A stretch of 64,000 nt of DNA from Vespa crabro (taxonomy: Eukaryota > Arthropoda > Insecta > Hymenoptera > Vespidae), in NCBI RefSeq assembly GCF_910589235.1, contig NC_060966.1, forward strand, positions 2,294,001 through 2,358,000. The letters are read 5' to 3'. This document shows, piece by piece, positions 61,431 to 64,000 of this stretch. The translations under genes were made by a program, and so were the position numbers. Each line of letters begins with the position of its first letter. Position 1 is the first letter of the stretch. The notes beneath the pieces are model-generated. The model was not told where the DNA came from, did not search any database, and saw nothing but the letters and a program-made list of their open reading frames with translations.

Positions 61431-63742
61431 ATAAAAGTAAGAAAACTTTCCAGAGCCAGGAAAAAGAAAAAATAGTGAGTAAATATTGCGGTGCCTGTGC
61501 GCTCGAAGAGACGCAAGGAGGGCATTAACTAGGGCCATAAAGGAAGCCAAGAAGAACACATGGAGGGACCTACTGGACTCCATAGAGGATGATCCATGGG
61601 GCAGACCCTACAAATTGGTCTTAGGAAAACTTAGGTCTTATGCCCCACAAGCAACTAAATCCTTGGAGGATGAGGTACTGGAGAATATCCTCTCTAAATT
61701 ATTCCAAGGAGGACCGGGAACTGATGAGCCGTAGTAACATGCACCCTCAGAGGTAGCTATCTCTGCGGACGAGGTATTGGCTGCCGCCAGGAAAGGAGAA
61801 GGAAGAAAGGCTTCTGGACTGGATGGAATACCGGGTGTGGTTGTGCGTGCTGCGTCGACACACTGTGGAAATGGGATGGCGCGGTGCTTCTCTGCATACT
61901 TGAAGACAGGAAGGTTCCCGACACCGTGGAAGATAGCGAGGCTTGTTCTTAGCAAAAATAAAAGGGACGCGCCCCCGGACTCACCTGGATCAAATAAACC
62001 CACATGCGTGATTGGCGAACTAGGAAAACTATTCGAGCGTGTAGTTGTTGGCCGGATCAGCAACTACTTAGAGGAGACTCGGACCCTGGCGCCATCACAG
62101 TATGGGTTTAGGACAGGAATATCCACCGTGGATGCCGTCTTCGAGGTTAAAAACTTCGTGGAGGCATCGACGCGGGTCAAGAAGGTGGTTATCCTGGTGA
62201 GTCTGGATATCTCGAACGCCTTCAACTCCTTACCGTGGTCCGTTATCGTTAGGGCGATGGAGCGTGAAAAATTTCTACGCTACCTGGAGAACATTATGAG
62301 GAGCTATTTGGACAATCGCGCCTTAATGTAAACAGACAGGCATGGACGCGCTGTGGAAAAATACATGTATTGTGGGGTCCCACAGGGATCCGTTTTGAGC
62401 CCTAAGTTGTAGAACATTGTTTTTGACAGTGTCCTCCGAACCCCGATGCCAGATGGCTCCTATGTTGTCTGCTATGCGGACGACACGGCCCTCCTGTCAT
62501 AGGGATGGGACCTGTCTCAGGCTATCATGAATGCCGTGCGGGATATTGACGTTTTGGTTAAGGAGATCGAGGAATTGGGTCTTAAAGTGGCACCGCAAAA
62601 GACGGAAGCTATGGCTTTCCCTGCCTCTGCCTTCTGTAGACGCAGAAATGTCCCGCCCCCTAAGATTTGCCTTAGGGGGGTTTGTGTAGAAATTAAGACC
62701 AGCGTTAAATACCTTGGTATATTGATAGACTCGTGAATGTCGTTTAGGCCCCTCTTCGAGGCCCTCATCCCTAAAGCGGAGGATATCCTACACCCCCATA
62801 GGAGGCTCCTTCCGAAACCTCACGGACCGGGAAAGAAGAAGCAACGCCTCTACAGCTGCGTGATCCACTCGGTGCTCCTTTATTGGGCATCGAATTGGTG
62901 GCGCGCCGTCGTGGCGGACATGAGGATCGAGCTGGCTATTCGAAGGCTCCTAAGGAACGTTGACGATCCGGATGTGTTGTGCCTATAGGACGGTATCCTT
63001 CCACGCGGCTATGATGATTGCGGGGATTATTTCTCTCAATCATGTGGCACCCCGTCTGGCGGAGACGTATGCAGCTGTTAAAGACGCGAATGAACCTATT
63101 CCCCCGCGTACTAAGGTTGTATTGGGTGCTCTTGCCAGAAGGAGGGCAATAGAAGCATGACAGGGTGAGGAACTTGAGCTCCTAGGGATACTAGAAGCAA
63201 CGGGAGAACGCACGCGGGCGGCTATTGCCGAATGGTTGGCTCAGTGGATTGGGAGGCCGTTCTTTATCGGAACGACATTTCACAACACACAGCTGATGAC
63301 CAGCCATGGCTGTTTTTCGGCGTACTTATATAAGATAAAGAAGATTCCCTCCCCACGTTGTTTCCACTGCGGGGGGAGTGAAGATACGGCGGAGCACACC
63401 CTGGTCGACTGCCCTGCGTGGACGGATGCCAGGAATGAATTGATCAACGCGATGGGAGTAGGGCAGCTAACCCTTCCCGTGATAGTCAGGGTCTCCCTGA
63501 CTGTCCCGGGAGGATGGGCGGCCTTTCGGACCTTCGCCGGACGGGTCATGCGTGCAAAAGAGTACGCTGAAAGGCGCATAGAACGGACGCGAGAAGAAGG
63601 ATGTGTGAGTGAGCGTGCGGAGGTGTATGGGAACGGGAGTGCGAACGATAGACCGCATAGGAGAGTAGCTCCAGTGGGGCCACCTCGGGCAAGGCTCCGA
63701 GCGGCTCAGGCGGCGCCTGGCCCAAGCATCGCTTCCCTCTAG
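61431..63742 (+). pseudogene. ORF2 of LINE copy B: reverse transcriptase and C-terminal CCHC, no endonuclease
   Basis: From 61486 to about 62988 one frame is kept, broken only by stops (61732, 62329, 62410, 62500, 62734). RT parts in order are KASGLDGIPG, CVIGELGKLFERVVVGRI, SQYGFRTGISTVDAV, the A box VSLDISNAFNSLPW (Asp codon 62206-62208 intact), GVPQGSVLSP, and CYADDTALLS (Asp codons 62479-62484 intact). Near 62960-62985 the frame shifts, and it continues with AYRTVSFHAAMMIAG and, at 63359-63412, the CCHC motif CFHCGGSEDTAEHTLVDC. The stop is at 63740-63742. The TAG at 62410 stands where copy A has Trp in LWNIAYDSV. This is the best-preserved RT of the window, yet it could not make a full protein. 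Confidence 0.92.
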
Positions 63743-64000
63743 ATGTAAGTGTATGTATACGAAAGTATAGATGGATGAATGAATGAGAGCATGTCGAATA
63801 TCGGCCTGGATCACCAAGGAGGGGTATTGAATGAATTTGTTATACGCATACGCGTGATCCCGCCCACCCCGTCTCATCTCAGCGTTAGTAATAAGAATCG
63901 GGAGGTTTTTTAGTCGGTAGGCCATCCGAACCTGGGAATCTTCTCAGACGGGTTGAATCCGACACTCCCCTGTATACCATACTCGAGGGGATATGAATGT
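63743..64000 (+). other. 3' UTR of LINE copy B (incomplete)
   Basis: Non-coding sequence after the ORF2 stop, with ATGGATGAATGAATGAGAG near 63770. It aligns with the complement of 11490-11882 in copy A, for example GGTTGAATCCGACACTCCCC near the end. The A-rich tail and right-hand junction lie beyond the window. Confidence 0.75.

Larger units (their letters stand above)
60733..64000 (+). mobile_element. LINE copy B, A family, 5'-truncated, endonuclease deleted, runs off the window
   Basis: It starts abruptly after satellite ...AAATTTATGC at a point equal to about 15696 in copy A (inside Gag), runs through the zinc knuckles, and jumps near 61425-61441 straight to the linker before the RT. The roughly 0.9-1.0 kb that encodes the endonuclease in copies A and C is absent. 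The RT, C-terminal region and most of the 3' UTR follow. The last roughly 50 bases of the window still match the 3' UTR of copy A, so only the very end is missing. Confidence 0.9.

Noticed and set aside
61638..62063. Minus-strand open frames in LINE B (61638-62063, 60779-61525, 63280-63579, 63467-63925)
   Set aside because: Shadows of Gag, RT and C-terminal coding on the plus strand.

Overview
This window looks like heterochromatin from an animal genome, most probably an arthropod or insect. I see no recognisable host gene, tRNA, rRNA or prokaryotic feature. About 46-47 kb of the 64 kb is one diverged, AT-rich satellite with a unit of about 68 bp, or roughly 680 units. All of it is head to tail and in the same orientation. 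The rest is dead non-LTR retrotransposon (LINE) sequence plus two copies of a roughly 300-bp non-satellite insert. The LINE proteins have CCHC zinc-knuckle Gag, AP-like endonuclease, reverse transcriptase with a YADD box and a C-terminal CCHC motif. That is the R1-clade layout, and it is the main reason for the arthropod guess, which is an inference.

Layout: satellite 1-4721; insert 1 at 4722-5020; satellite 5021-11470; LINE copy A (minus strand, near full length) 11471-17259; satellite 17260-23210; LINE copy D (plus strand, a second family) about 23211-27164; satellite 27165-38943; LINE copy C (minus strand, same family as A, lacking its RT half) 38944-42393; satellite 42394-48629; LINE fragment E (plus strand, 3' end of the D family) 48630-48963; satellite 48964-51120; insert 2 at 51121-51431; satellite 51432-60732; LINE copy B (plus strand, A family, 5'-truncated and lacking the endonuclease) 60733 to the window end.

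The array is a patchwork of older duplications. Several blocks of 0.2-1.9 kb recur 10-46 kb apart in direct orientation, differing by whole numbers of 68-bp units as expected from unequal exchange. Copies A and C share the satellite flank next to their 5' ends and a Gag lesion, so they are best read as one insertion that was later duplicated with its surroundings. Insert 1 and insert 2 are likewise carried inside a duplicated block.

Most short open frames in the satellite come from the unit itself. Its length of 68 is not a multiple of 3, so each frame rotates through three units (204 bp, 68 codons) and meets few stops. I see no evidence that the satellite encodes protein. All LINE ORFs carry stops or frameshifts, so no copy here looks autonomous. 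I did not find a convincing new biological system. The most unusual items are the shared insertion phase of independent insertions, the fold-back hairpin at 21831-21865, the hairpin-cored 42-bp repeats in the two inserts, and the Gag-RT deletion derivative B.
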